64,000 nucleotides of DNA from the NCBI RefSeq assembly GCF_000633935.1, contig NZ_KK214996.1:699880-763879 (forward strand), given 5' to 3'. The position numbers and the translations under genes are program-made. This DNA comes from Ectothiorhodospira haloalkaliphila ATCC 51935. Lineage in GTDB: Bacteria; Pseudomonadota; Gammaproteobacteria; Ectothiorhodospirales; Ectothiorhodospiraceae. Below the pieces are notes generated by a model. The model was not told the DNA's origin. It made no database searches and was given only the letters and a program-made list of their open reading frames with translations. Below, piece after piece: positions 1-11,638 of this stretch (positions are counted from its first letter, which is position 1; each line of letters starts with the position of its first letter).

Positions 1-22
1 GCCATAAACGTCTTCAAGTCAT

Positions 23-805
23 TCATTCCAATGCCTCCGCTGGCTCTCCCCAGGCGACGGCAATACCGTTGGTGTAACGCATGTCGATGCGCTTGATGGG
101 CTCGTCCCGGTGCTCCGTCAAACGCGGATACATGCGCACCAGGCGATCCAGCCGGTCCGTATCCATGCCGCGCCCCATGACCACCTGACTGCCGTCCTGC
201 AGACGAATCACCCAGGAGCGGCGGGCATCCTCCTGGAGCCCTTCCACTTCCAGGCCCACATCGGCGAGACGGGCCTGGACCGCCAGATACCGTTCCATGA
301 GCGGCCGCTCCCGACCGTCGCGGCCCCACAGGGCGGGCAATCCCTCGGGCTGAGTCTCCACCGGGGGGTGGAAAAGCTCACCATACTGGTTGAGCAGGGC
401 CGTCTCGCCCCAGCGGGCCACGGGCACCTGCTCATCCACCCGCACCACCAGGCGGTCCGGCCATTCCCGGCGCACGGAGACGCCATGCACCCAGGGCATC
501 GCCTCCACCGCCCGCTCCACCGGCCGCAGGTCCAGACTGAAGAACCCGCCGCTGGCATAGGGCACCAGAGTCTCCGATACGGCCTGACGATCCAGGTACT
601 GAAAGTCCCCCTCGATCACCACGCTGCGTACCGGCAGGGTCTCCGGATGCAGGAGTCGCTCCACGCCCTTGGTCACCAATGCCATCAGCAACACGGCCAC
701 CCCTCCCAGCCACACAAGGCGCAGGCCACGGCGCAGCCAGGGCCGGCGCCACCAGGGTGGTCGCGACAGATGACGCCGTGCCATGGTGCGTTTGCGCATG
801 CGCAC
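23..805 (-). CDS. ftsQ: Cell division protein FtsQ
   Basis: Bitopic divisome protein of the FtsQBL subcomplex, linking early ring components to septal peptidoglycan synthesis. The 260-residue product has a very basic cytoplasmic N-terminus, one membrane segment at about 28-47, a POTRA-like domain at about 57-126 (starting LPVRSVVIEG) and a periplasmic beta domain, close to the usual family length. It lies directly after ddl, as in most dcw clusters. The frame opens at a GTG (805). An in-frame ATG at 799 and another at 784 are also possible, and a GGAGGG stretch upstream suits 805 or 799. The last bases of the window after the stop contain an ATG at 5-3 in the position where ftsA would begin, but too little is present to call it. 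Confidence 0.93.
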   Translation of the reverse strand: MRMRKRTMARRHLSRPPWWRRPWLRRGLRLVWLGGVAVLLMALVTKGVERLLHPETLPVRSVVIEGDFQYLDRQAVSETLVPYASGGFFSLDLRPVERAVEAMPWVHGVSVRREWPDRLVVRVDEQVPVARWGETALLNQYGELFHPPVETQPEGLPALWGRDGRERPLMERYLAVQARLADVGLEVEGLQEDARRSWVIRLQDGSQVVMGRGMDTDRLDRLVRMYPRLTEHRDEPIKRIDMRYTNGIAVAWGEPAEALE

Positions 806-809
806 TGCA

Positions 810-2640
<1,831 letters not shown>

Positions 2641-2644
<4 letters not shown>

Positions 2645-4071
2645 TCCAACCCCCCTTGCACGCCCAGGGCCCGCGGCAGGCTGGCGGACAGGGCGCCCAC
2701 ATTGCCGGCGCCCTGAGTCAGCAGCACATCGCCATCCTCGAGAACGCCCTTGAGGGCATCCACCAGGCGTTCCGGGGCGTCCACAAAGACCGGATCCACC
2801 CGTCCACGCATGCGGATCGCTCGGGCCAGGGTGCGGCCATCGGCGCCCTGAATGGGCTCCTCGCCCGCCGGATAGACCTCCAGCAGCACCAGGGCATCGG
2901 GCTCGGACAGGGTCTCGGTAAAGTCCTCGAACAGGTCACGGGTGCGGGTGTAACGATGAGGCTGGAAGGCCAGCACCAGGCGGCGGTCCGGCCAGGCGGC
3001 GCGGGCGGCGGCCAGGGTCGCGGCCACCTCGGTGGGGTGATGACCATAATCATCCACCAGCAGCACCTGCCCGTTGGCGATCTGCAACTCACCATACACC
3101 TGGAAACGACGCCCGATACCCTGGAAACCCTGCAGGGCCCGCTGGATGGCCTCGTCACCGACCCCCAGTTCGTGGGCCACAGCCACGGCCGCCAGGGCGT
3201 TGAGCACGTTGTGACGCCCGGGCAGGTTCAGGGTGACCGGGAAGCCCGTATCCCGCCCCGGCAGATGCAAAAGGAAATGGGTACGGGTGCCATTGGCCTG
3301 CACCTGCGTGGCCCGCACATCGGCTGGATGCTCCACCCCGTAGGTGAGCATGGGGCGACCAATACGCTCGATCAGCTGGCGGATCTGGTCATCATCCACG
3401 CACAGCACCGCCAGACCATAGAAAGGCAGGTGATGCAGAAACTCCAGGAAGGCGTCCTTGAGCCGCGTGAAATCACCCTCATAGGTCGCCAGATGGTCCG
3501 CATCGATATTGGTGACCACGGAAATCATGGGCTGCAGGCACAGGAAGGAGGCGTCGCTCTCATCGGCCTCAGCCACCAGGTAACTGCCCTGCCCCAGCCG
3601 GGAATGGCTGGCGGTACTATTGAGGCGTCCACCGATGACGAAGGTGGGGTCCAGCCCCCCCTCGGCCAGCAGGCTGGCCACCAGGCTGGTGGTGGTGGTC
3701 TTGCCATGGGTGCCGGCCACGGCGATGCCATAGCGAAACCGCATCAGCTCGGCCAGCATCTCGGCCCGGGCCACCACCGGGATGCGGCGCTCACGGGCAG
3801 CACGCAGTTCCGGGTTGTCGGGACGAATGGCGCTGGAGACCACCAGCACGTCGGCACGGGCCATGTGGGCCGCATCATGGCCCCGGTACACATCCACACC
3901 CAGGTCTTCCAGGCGCCGGGTCACGGCATTCTCGGCCATGTCAGAGCCGCTGACCTGATACCCCAGGTTGGCCAGCACCTCGGCAATGCCGCCCATGCCC
4001 GAGCCACCGATACCCACGAAGTGAATACGGCGGATGCGGCGCATACCGATCATGGCAGTGGGTGCATTCAT
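2641..4071 (-). CDS. murC: UDP-N-acetylmuramate--L-alanine ligase
   Basis: First Mur ligase; adds L-Ala to UDP-MurNAc in the cytoplasm. The 476-residue protein has an N-terminal Rossmann-like domain with GIGGSGMGG (20-28), the central ATPase domain with P-loop GTHGKTTTT (120-128), and the C-terminal ligase domain with DDYGHHPTE and QPHRYTRT segments. The length matches the family. Coupled by 4-nt overlaps to murG upstream and murB downstream. Confidence 0.97.
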
Positions 4072-5156
4072 TGCCCGTCACCTCCTCGCGCCAGGGCCTG
4101 ACAGGCCTCTGCCACCCGCCGGGTCGCCTCGGGATGGGCCAGGGAGCGGGCCTTCTCGGCCATGTCCTGCAGTCGCGGACGGGTCATCGCCCGCAGTCGC
4201 GCCGCCAGTTCTTCGGGATTGAATTCCGTTTGCGGCACCAACCAGGCCGCGCCAGGTTCGGCCAGATAGCGCCCATTGATGCGTTGATGGTCGTCCACCG
4301 CATGGGGATAGGGCACCAGCAGCGAGGCCACGCCAGCCGCCGCCAGCTCGGACACGGTCAGGGCACCGGATCGGCAGATGACCACGTCTGCCCAGGCATA
4401 GGCCTCGGCCATATCCTCGATGAAGGCGTCTACCCGGGCCTCCACATCGGCGGCCTGATAAGCCGCCCGGGCCTGCTCCACGGTACGCTCGCCCGCCTGA
4501 TGCCGGATCAGGGGGCGTTCTTCCCGGGGCAGCCGCGCCACGGCTTCGGGCACACAGGTGTTCAGGGCCAGGGCCCCCAGGCTTCCCCCCACCACCAGCA
4601 GGCGCAGCCGGCCTTCCCGACCGGCCATGCGCTGGGCGGGAGCCGGCAGATGCAGGATCTGTTCGCGCACCGGGTTGCCCACGGTCACTGCCTCGTGACG
4701 GGCGGCGAAGGTATCGGGAAACGCCTCCAGTACCAGATCAGCGGGACCTGCCAACCAGCGATTGGTCAGACCCGCCACCGCATTCTGTTCATGGATCACC
4801 AGGGGTCGGCCCAGGGCCGCAGCCATCAACCCACCCGGGCCGGAGGCGAAACCGCCCAACCCCAGTACGGCACGAGGCTTGATGCGCATGAGCAGGGCAA
4901 GGGCGGCCCAGAGCGCCACACCCACACGCCAGGGGGCCAGCAACCAGGTGCCCACCCCCTTGCCGCGCAAACCGCTCACCGGCAGCGTGTGAAAGGGGAT
5001 GCCAGCCTCGGGCACCAGCCGGGCCTCCAGGCCACGCGCCGTACCCAGCCAGCAGACCTCTTCCCCCTGGGCCTGAAGATGGGCTGCCACCGCCAGCCCC
5101 GGGAAGACATGTCCACCGGTGCCCCCGGCCATGATGAGGATGGGACGCTGGCTCAT
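4068..5156 (-). CDS. murG: Lipid II synthase: UDP-GlcNAc transferase MurG
   Basis: Peripheral inner-membrane GT28 glycosyltransferase that adds GlcNAc to lipid I to give lipid II. The N-terminal [12 protein letters not shown] glycine-rich loop (9-20), the central GGSLGA loop and the C-terminal [15 protein letters not shown] donor-binding segment are all present in 362 residues. It overlaps ftsW by 4 nt at its start and murC by 4 nt at its end. Confidence 0.97.
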   Translation of the reverse strand: MSQRPILIMAGGTGGHVFPGLAVAAHLQAQGEEVCWLGTARGLEARLVPEAGIPFHTLPVSGLRGKGVGTWLLAPWRVGVALWAALALLMRIKPRAVLGLGGFASGPGGLMAAALGRPLVIHEQNAVAGLTNRWLAGPADLVLEAFPDTFAARHEAVTVGNPVREQILHLPAPAQRMAGREGRLRLLVVGGSLGALALNTCVPEAVARLPREERPLIRHQAGERTVEQARAAYQAADVEARVDAFIEDMAEAYAWADVVICRSGALTVSELAAAGVASLLVPYPHAVDDHQRINGRYLAEPGAAWLVPQTEFNPEELAARLRAMTRPRLQDMAEKARSLAHPEATRRVAEACQALARGGDGQ

Positions 5157-6352
5157 GCGTTGGCCTCCGCTCGGACCTTGCGCCGAGGGCTGCGGCGACG
5201 CCAGCCTCCGCTTTCCACGGTTTCCCGATGCACCCGTGCCAGCAGTCCCATGGCGGCGCAGGTCACCAGCATGGAACTGCCTCCATAGCTCATCAGAGGC
5301 AAGGTCAAACCCTTGGTAGGCAACAGTCCCATGTTCACTCCCATGTTGATGAAGGCCTGCAGACCGATCCAGATGCCAATGCCGTAGGCCAGGAAGGCCC
5401 CGAACCGATGGCCAACCGCCTCGGCCGCCTGGCCGATGGCGAAACTGCGCCAGACCAGGAAAACGAACAGTCCCACCACCACGCAGACCCCCACCAGGCC
5501 CAGTTCCTCGGCCATGACCGCAAACAGGAAGTCATTGTGGGCCTCGGGCAGGTAGAACAGCTTCTGCACGCTGCCCCCCAGCCCCACGCCGAACCAGGAA
5601 CCACTGCCGATGGCAATCAGCGACTGGGTGAGCTGGAAGCCGGTGTTGAAGGGATCGGTCCAGGGATCCATGAAGCCGGTGAGGCGAGCGATTCGATAAG
5701 GAGTCTGTATGGCCAGATAGGCCATGGCACTGCTCACCACGCCGAGCAGCAGCACGAACTGCCAAAGACGGGCCCCGCCCAGAAAGAGCATGCCCAGACC
5801 GATGGCCAGCAACACCACCGCGGCCCCGAAATCCGGCTGCATCAGCAGCGGTATGGTGGCCAGCCCCAGCAACATCAGGGGTTTGACAAAGCCCATCATG
5901 CTCTCGCGCACCTGGCGTCCATGGCGCACCAGGTATCCCGCCAGATAGACCGTCACCAGCAGCTTGACCACCTCGGACACCTGCAGGTTGAAAAGGCCCA
6001 GAGAGATCCAGCGGGTGGAGCCATTCACTGTCTTGCCCACGCCGGGGAGCAGCACCGCCACCAGCAGGACATACACCAGCACCAGCACCAGCAAACCTGC
6101 CTGCTCCCAGTAGGCCAGGCGCAGGGAGTACAGGGCCCAGGCGGCCACCAGCCCCAGCGCCACGAAGACCACCTGCCGCTGCAGGAAATAGAAGGGCTCG
6201 GCCATGCCTACGGAGGCAGATGCCACCATGATCAACCCAAGCGACAAGAGGGCCAGCACCACCAGGGCCAGACCCACATCGACCCGCTGGTGAATCTCCA
6301 CCGTCAGGCGGGTGCCTGCATCGCGACTTGCCTGGAGATCCAGCATCTTCAT
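5153..6352 (-). CDS. ftsW: Septal peptidoglycan polymerase FtsW (SEDS family)
   Basis: Multi-pass inner-membrane SEDS glycosyltransferase that polymerises lipid II at the septum together with FtsI. The 399-residue sequence is hydrophobic throughout, with about ten predicted membrane segments. The SEDS loop PEAHNDFLFAVMAEELG and the C-terminal GLTLPLMSYGGSS are diagnostic. It lies between murD and murG with 4-nt overlaps, as in E. coli. RodA is the alternative SEDS protein, but the dcw context identifies FtsW. Confidence 0.96.
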   Translation of the reverse strand: MKMLDLQASRDAGTRLTVEIHQRVDVGLALVVLALLSLGLIMVASASVGMAEPFYFLQRQVVFVALGLVAAWALYSLRLAYWEQAGLLVLVLVYVLLVAVLLPGVGKTVNGSTRWISLGLFNLQVSEVVKLLVTVYLAGYLVRHGRQVRESMMGFVKPLMLLGLATIPLLMQPDFGAAVVLLAIGLGMLFLGGARLWQFVLLLGVVSSAMAYLAIQTPYRIARLTGFMDPWTDPFNTGFQLTQSLIAIGSGSWFGVGLGGSVQKLFYLPEAHNDFLFAVMAEELGLVGVCVVVGLFVFLVWRSFAIGQAAEAVGHRFGAFLAYGIGIWIGLQAFINMGVNMGLLPTKGLTLPLMSYGGSSMLVTCAAMGLLARVHRETVESGGWRRRSPRRKVRAEANA

Positions 6353-7665
6353 GACACCAGCCTCCGTACCGCCGCCTCAAAGACCTCGCCCCGGTGCTCG
6401 TAGCCCCGGAACATGTCGAAGCTGGCACAGGCCGGCGAGAGCAGCACGCTGTCCTTGCGGCGCGCCAGACGCGCCGCCTCATCGACCGCCTGATTCAGGT
6501 CCCGAGCCCGCACCACCGGCACCACACCCCCCAGGGCCTGTTCGATGACACCGGCATCCTGCCCCAGAAGCACCACCGCCCGGGCCTTTTGCTGGGCTAC
6601 CTGTCGCAGCGGAGTAAAGTCCTGGCCCTTGCCCTGCCCCCCGGCGATCAGCACCACGCGACCGGGCAAACCGGTCAGGGCCGCCAGCGTGGAGCCCAGG
6701 TTGGTCCCCTTGGAGTCGTTGTACCAGTTCACGCCTCGGAAGGTGGTCAGCCACTGGCACCGATGGGGCAGGCCCGTGAAATCCCCCAGGGCCACGATAC
6801 TGGTCTCCAGGGGCAGGCCAATGGCATCGGCCAGGGCCAGTGCCGCCAGGGCATTGGCGATGTTGTGGCTGCCGGCCAGCCGAAGCGTGGATTCCGCCAC
6901 CAGGGTCTGCTCCCCCCGGGACAGCCATTGCACACCGCTGCGAACATGCAGACCGAACTGCCCCTTTTCGGGAGCGTCCAGACCAAAACTCACCGGAGTC
7001 ACCTCCGGATGCATGGCACTGACCACCGGGTCGTCCCGGTTGATCACCGCGGCCCTGGCCCGCTGATAGATCCGGGCCTTGGCCCGGGCATAGTCATCCA
7101 GGTCGTGATAGCGATCCAGGTGGTCCGCCGAAACATTGAGCACCACCGCCGCGGCGCAGGCCAGGGAATGGGTGGTCTCCAGCTGGAAACTGGACAACTC
7201 CAGCACATACAGGTCCGGCTCCGGATCGCTGAGCAGGTCCAGGGCCGGCGGGCCGAGGTTGCCACCCACGGCCACCCGGCGACCGGTGGCCCGGGCCATC
7301 TCTCCCAGCAGGGTGGTCACGGTGCTCTTGCCGTTGGAGCCGGTGATGGCCACTACCGGGGCCGTGGCAGCCTGGGCGAACAGTTCGATGTCCCCCTCCA
7401 CCCGGGCACCTGCCGCCACGGCGGCACGCACCGCAGGTTCCTGCACGCTGACGCCGGGGCTCACCACCAGACGATCAAAACCCGCGAACAGCTCGGGATC
7501 AAAGCGGCCGCAGTGCAGGGAAACCTCCGGAGCCAGCACCCTGAGGGCCTCGGCACCGGGGGGAGTCTCGCGGGAATCGGCCACGCAGAAGGACTCGCCG
7601 CGGGCGGTCAGATGCCGCGCCACGGAAAGCCCTGTGCTGCCCAGTCCCACGATCAAGGTATTCAT
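6349..7665 (-). CDS. murD: UDP-N-acetylmuramoyl-L-alanine--D-glutamate ligase
   Basis: Second Mur ligase; adds D-Glu. The start is placed at the ATG at 7665 so that the protein begins MNTLIVGLGSTG, the Rossmann motif that opens MurD. This gives 438 residues, as in E. coli. The frame stays open a further 31 codons upstream, but that stretch overlaps mraY and does not look like MurD. P-loop ITGSNGKST lies at 107-115 and the C-terminal SPACASFDMF segment is intact. No strong Shine-Dalgarno is seen, so a GTG six codons upstream cannot be excluded. Confidence 0.95.
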   Translation of the reverse strand: MNTLIVGLGSTGLSVARHLTARGESFCVADSRETPPGAEALRVLAPEVSLHCGRFDPELFAGFDRLVVSPGVSVQEPAVRAAVAAGARVEGDIELFAQAATAPVVAITGSNGKSTVTTLLGEMARATGRRVAVGGNLGPPALDLLSDPEPDLYVLELSSFQLETTHSLACAAAVVLNVSADHLDRYHDLDDYARAKARIYQRARAAVINRDDPVVSAMHPEVTPVSFGLDAPEKGQFGLHVRSGVQWLSRGEQTLVAESTLRLAGSHNIANALAALALADAIGLPLETSIVALGDFTGLPHRCQWLTTFRGVNWYNDSKGTNLGSTLAALTGLPGRVVLIAGGQGKGQDFTPLRQVAQQKARAVVLLGQDAGVIEQALGGVVPVVRARDLNQAVDEAARLARRKDSVLLSPACASFDMFRGYEHRGEVFEAAVRRLVS

Positions 7666-7690
7666 GTTCGTCGTCACATCCACACCGCTG

Positions 7691-8773
7691 TCAGCGGATC
7701 TTGAGGGTGGCCAGGCCAATGAGCACCAGCACCACGGTGATGATCCAGAAACGGACAATCACCCTGGGTTCCGGCCACCCCTTGAGTTCAAAATGATGAT
7801 GCAGCGGCGCCATCCGGAAGATGCGCCGCCCCGTCAGCTTGTAGGAGACCACCTGCAGGATCACCGACAGGGTCTCGATCACGAACACCCCACCCATGAT
7901 CACCAGCACGACCTCCTGGCGGGTGGTCACCGCCAGCACACCCAGGGCCGCCCCCAAAGCCAGGGCGCCCACATCGCCCATGAAGACCTGCGCCGGATAG
8001 GCGTTGAACCACAAAAAGCCCATGCCGGCCCCCACCAGAGCGGCAGAGAACACCACCAGATCCCCCACGCCCGGTACGTAGGGAATGCCCAGGTAGTCGG
8101 CGAAGATGGCATGGCCGGAGACGTAGGCAAACACGCCCAGGGCGCCGGCCACCAGCACACAGGGCATGATGGCCAGGCCGTCCAGGCCGTCGGTGAGGTT
8201 CACCGCGTTGCTCGAGCCCACGATCACCAGCCAGGTGAGGGGGATGAACCACAAACCCAGTTCGATGGCCACGTCCTTGAAGACGGGCATGATCAGGGTG
8301 GTCTCGATAGGCGTCTGCGCCGTGTAGAAGAGCAGGAAGGCCGTGGCAAAGGCCACCACCGACTGCCAGAAGAATTTCTTGCGGGCCGAAAGGCCCTGGC
8401 TGTTGCCGTAACGAAGCTTCAAGTAATCGTCGATCCCGCCGATTAAACCGAACAGGAGGGTGACGATGAGCACGATCCAGACAAACCGATTCCCCAGATC
8501 ACTCCACAGCAGGGTACTGACGGCCACGGCCACCAGGATCAGTGCACCCCCCATGGTGGGCGTACCCGCCTTGCCCAGGTGGGTCTGGGGGCCATCGTCA
8601 CGAATGTGCTGGCCAATCTTGTACAGGGTGAGGCGCTTGATCATGGTGGGGCCCACCCAGAAGGCGATCAACAGCGCCGTGAGCACGCCCAGAATGGCGC
8701 GCAGGGTCAGGTACTGGAAGACACTCAGTGCCGTGTAGTACTGGCTGAGATACTCAAACAGAATGAGCAGCAT
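7691..8773 (-). CDS. mraY: Phospho-MurNAc-pentapeptide transferase
   Basis: Integral membrane enzyme that transfers phospho-MurNAc-pentapeptide to undecaprenyl phosphate (lipid I synthesis). The start is taken at 8773 ([13 protein letters not shown]), which aligns with the E. coli N-terminus and gives the same 360-residue length; the open frame extends 12 codons further upstream into murF. Diagnostic segments include the magnesium-binding [32 protein letters not shown] and the HHHFE motif near the C-terminus. Its start lies 20 nt inside the end of murF. Confidence 0.96.
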   Translation of the reverse strand: MLLILFEYLSQYYTALSVFQYLTLRAILGVLTALLIAFWVGPTMIKRLTLYKIGQHIRDDGPQTHLGKAGTPTMGGALILVAVAVSTLLWSDLGNRFVWIVLIVTLLFGLIGGIDDYLKLRYGNSQGLSARKKFFWQSVVAFATAFLLFYTAQTPIETTLIMPVFKDVAIELGLWFIPLTWLVIVGSSNAVNLTDGLDGLAIMPCVLVAGALGVFAYVSGHAIFADYLGIPYVPGVGDLVVFSAALVGAGMGFLWFNAYPAQVFMGDVGALALGAALGVLAVTTRQEVVLVIMGGVFVIETLSVILQVVSYKLTGRRIFRMAPLHHHFELKGWPEPRVIVRFWIITVVLVLIGLATLKIR

Positions 8774-10133
8774 GCTCTTGGCTCTCCGATTGTTCCTGTT
8801 GCCGCTCATCCGGCGTGATCAATGCTTCCACCACTCGCTCCATACGTTGCCCCCGCGACCCCTTGACCAGAAGGGTTCCGTTCTTGGGCAAGAGGGTGTC
8901 CAGGGCGCGGATCAGGGCCTCCTGATCCTTGAAATGAAGGGCACGTTCTCCAAAACCTTCCACCGCATGCCGACACAGCGGGCCCACCGCCAGCAGTCGG
9001 TCCACCCCCCTGGCAGCGGCATATTCACCCGTCTGCCGGTGCAGGGCCGGACCATCGTCCCCCAACTCCCCCATGTCGCCGAGCACCAGGATCCGGGGCC
9101 CCGGCTCGTCCAGCAGCATGTCCACGGCGGCCCGCGTGGAGGCGGGATTGGCGTTGTAACTGTCATCGATGATGTTCAGGCCGTCGCGCCCTTTGCGCCG
9201 CATCAATCGACCGGGCACCGGTGCCAGGGAGCTCAGCCCGGCGGCGATGGTCTCAAGGTCAAGCGCCAGGGCCAGGGACGCAGCGGCCGCCGCGGCCGCA
9301 TTGAGACGGTTATGGGCACCCGGCAGCGCCAGGTTCACGGGCAGGCACACGCCTTCATGACGAACCCATGCAACGCCATCGGCCCCCTGCCCCACCTGTA
9401 CCTGTGCCCGTTCACTGGTGCCAAACAGCAGTGTGCGACGCCCCGTATTCAGGCTTTCCCAGAACTGCGCATAGGGATCATCGGCGTTGATCACCGCCAC
9501 CCCGTCGGGGCCCAGTCCCTGGAAGATCTCGCCCTTGGCCCGTGCCACGCCTTCCAGACTTCCGAACCCCTCCAGGTGCGCCGGACCGGCATTGGTGATC
9601 AGCGCCACCTGAGGCCCCGCCAGGGCTGTGAGGTTCGCGATCTCCCCGGCATGATTGGCCCCCATCTCGATCACCGCAAACCGATGCTCCGTGGACAGCC
9701 CCAGCAATGTCAGGGGCACGCCGATATCGTTGTTCAGGTTGCCGCGGGTGGCGAGAGTACTCCCCGCCTGCTGCAGGATGGCGGCGAGCATCTCCTTGAC
9801 GGTGGTCTTGCCATTACTGCCGGTCAGGCCCACCACCCGGGCCGGGCAGCGACGACGCCAGCCTGCGGCCAGGGCGCCCAGGGCCTGGCGGGTATCCTTC
9901 ACCAGGATCCGGGGATGCCCGGATGCCACGGGACGACTCACCATCACGGCAGCGGCCGGCAAGGCGGCATGGATGAACTCATGGGCATCGAAACGCGGCC
10001 CCTGCAAGGCCACGAATAACGACCCCTCCGATACCTGGCGGCTGTGAGTGGAGACGCCCGTGACCATGACGTCATCGCCGCTTGGGCTGCCGTGACACAG
10101 GCTCGCTGCTTCCTGAAGGGAAAGCCGCATCAT
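8754..10133 (-). CDS. murF: UDP-MurNAc-tripeptide--D-Ala-D-Ala ligase
   Basis: Last cytoplasmic Mur ligase; attaches the D-Ala-D-Ala made by Ddl. The start is set at the ATG at 10133, which overlaps the murE stop as ATGA and yields a normal 459-residue MurF beginning [10 protein letters not shown]. The frame is open about 208 codons further upstream only because murE is GC-rich. P-loop [10 protein letters not shown] is at 102-111, with the downstream DDSYNANP motif typical of MurF. The C-terminal 20 nt overlap the mraY start. Confidence 0.95.
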   Translation of the reverse strand: MMRLSLQEAASLCHGSPSGDDVMVTGVSTHSRQVSEGSLFVALQGPRFDAHEFIHAALPAAAVMVSRPVASGHPRILVKDTRQALGALAAGWRRRCPARVVGLTGSNGKTTVKEMLAAILQQAGSTLATRGNLNNDIGVPLTLLGLSTEHRFAVIEMGANHAGEIANLTALAGPQVALITNAGPAHLEGFGSLEGVARAKGEIFQGLGPDGVAVINADDPYAQFWESLNTGRRTLLFGTSERAQVQVGQGADGVAWVRHEGVCLPVNLALPGAHNRLNAAAAAAASLALALDLETIAAGLSSLAPVPGRLMRRKGRDGLNIIDDSYNANPASTRAAVDMLLDEPGPRILVLGDMGELGDDGPALHRQTGEYAAARGVDRLLAVGPLCRHAVEGFGERALHFKDQEALIRALDTLLPKNGTLLVKGSRGQRMERVVEALITPDERQQEQSESQEHAAHSV

Positions 10134-11638
10134 GCGCCACCCCCTGTCAGGGCCAACGCCAGTTGCCGGTCGCTGAAGGGCCGGACCTCGGTGCCCACCG
10201 TCTGGCCGGTTTCGTGGCCCTTGCCGGCCACCAGGACCATGTCCCGGGATCCAGCCTGCATGAAGGCATGGCGGATTGCCGCATCCCGGTCCGCCTCGAT
10301 GCGTACGGCATCTGCGCGCGCGAACCCTCGGCTCACCTCCGCGATGATGGCCATGGGGTCCTCCCGCCGCGGGTTGTCGCTGGTGAGGATCACATGATCG
10401 GCATACCGTTCGGCCACCCTGGCCATGAGCGGCCGCTTGCCCCGGTCGCGGTTCCCCCCGCAACCGAAAACGCACCACAGACGTCCAGCGCAGTGGGCGC
10501 GTGCCGCTTGCAGTGCCTGGGCCAGGGCCTCGGGGGTGTGAGCGTAGTCCACCACCAGAGTCGGCCCCCGGCTGCCCCGAAAACACTCCATGCGCCCGGG
10601 GATGACCGGACTGCGTGACAGGCGTTCCAGGGCATCGGAGAGGGTGACGTCCAGGGTGAGCAATGCGCCCAGGGCGGCAAGCAGATTCAGCACGTTGAAC
10701 CGGCCCAGCAAGCGGGTTTCCAGTTCCCCGTCGCCCCAGGGGGTGTGCACCCGACAACGCACGCCCTCGGGTCCGAAGTGCAGGTCCGAGGCATGCAGGT
10801 GATCACGCCCACCCGGGTCGGCGCGCAAGCCATAGCCGAGTATCTGCACATGATCTTCAATGCGACCGACCAGCATCTGACCGAAGGGATCATCCAGATT
10901 GAGAACGGCCGTCTTCAGACCCGGCCATTCGAACAGTCTGGCCTTGGCCTCGCCGTAAGCGGCGGCGGTGGCGTGGTAGTCCAGGTGGTCGTGGCCCAGG
11001 TTGGTCAGGATGGCCAGGTCAAAATCCACGCCCGCCACCCGGGACTGGGCCAGGGCATGGGAGGAGACTTCCATCACCACCCGGCGAACACCCTGGGCAG
11101 TCATCTCGGCCAAGCGCCCTTGCAGGGTGACCGGATCGGGCGTGGTCAGCCCCGGATCCCGCAACTCGCCCCAGCGACCGTAGCCCAGTGTCCCCAGGAC
11201 GCCGCAGGGGGCGCTCTCGCTATCCAGCGCGGCAGCCAGGATCTGCGATACCGAGGTCTTGCCATCCGTGCCGGTCACCCCGACCACCTTCATGGACCGA
11301 CTGGGATGACCATGAAAACGCGCTGCCACCTGCCCCAGGTACTGGCGAAGGTCCGGCGCCTCAATATAAGAGACCTCTTCTCCCAGGTCAGGAGGACTGA
11401 CCCCCTTGAGGGGTTCCCAGACCACCGCCGCCACGCCCCGGCGGACGGCCTCGCTGGCATGCGTCAGGCCATGATGATCATGGCCTGCCAAGGCAAAAAA
11501 GACTTCGCCGGGTTGAGCCCGGCGACTGTCAAGACACAGGCCGCTGATTTCTCGATCCCGTTCCACGGGCACGCTCACATGCGGACTCAGAAGGTCCGAG
11601 AGGCGGCAGGCTTGAGTGGAGGAGCGACGCGTATTCAT
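10130..11638 (-). CDS. murE: UDP-MurNAc-L-Ala-D-Glu--meso-DAP ligase
   Basis: Third Mur ligase. The product has 502 residues with P-loop GVTGTDGKTS (120-129). The DNPRREDP motif in the C-terminal domain is the signature that selects meso-diaminopimelate over lysine, so the peptidoglycan should be the usual Gram-negative DAP type. The gene overlaps ftsI by 4 nt at its start and murF by 4 nt at its end. Confidence 0.96.
   Translation of the reverse strand: MNTRRSSTQACRLSDLLSPHVSVPVERDREISGLCLDSRRAQPGEVFFALAGHDHHGLTHASEAVRRGVAAVVWEPLKGVSPPDLGEEVSYIEAPDLRQYLGQVAARFHGHPSRSMKVVGVTGTDGKTSVSQILAAALDSESAPCGVLGTLGYGRWGELRDPGLTTPDPVTLQGRLAEMTAQGVRRVVMEVSSHALAQSRVAGVDFDLAILTNLGHDHLDYHATAAAYGEAKARLFEWPGLKTAVLNLDDPFGQMLVGRIEDHVQILGYGLRADPGGRDHLHASDLHFGPEGVRCRVHTPWGDGELETRLLGRFNVLNLLAALGALLTLDVTLSDALERLSRSPVIPGRMECFRGSRGPTLVVDYAHTPEALAQALQAARAHCAGRLWCVFGCGGNRDRGKRPLMARVAERYADHVILTSDNPRREDPMAIIAEVSRGFARADAVRIEADRDAAIRHAFMQAGSRDMVLVAGKGHETGQTVGTEVRPFSDRQLALALTGGGA

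Noticed and set aside
1-22. Start of ftsA at the left edge
   Set aside because: An ATG at 5-3 is in the right place, but only five bases are available, so no gene can be supported.
2656-4101. A plus-strand open frame of about 480 codons opposite murC
   Set aside because: Shadow of murC with no recognisable motif and no ribosome site.
10134-10757. Upstream extension of murF by about 208 codons
   Set aside because: It is out-of-frame sequence inside murE; MurF homology starts at 10133 where ATGA couples the two genes.
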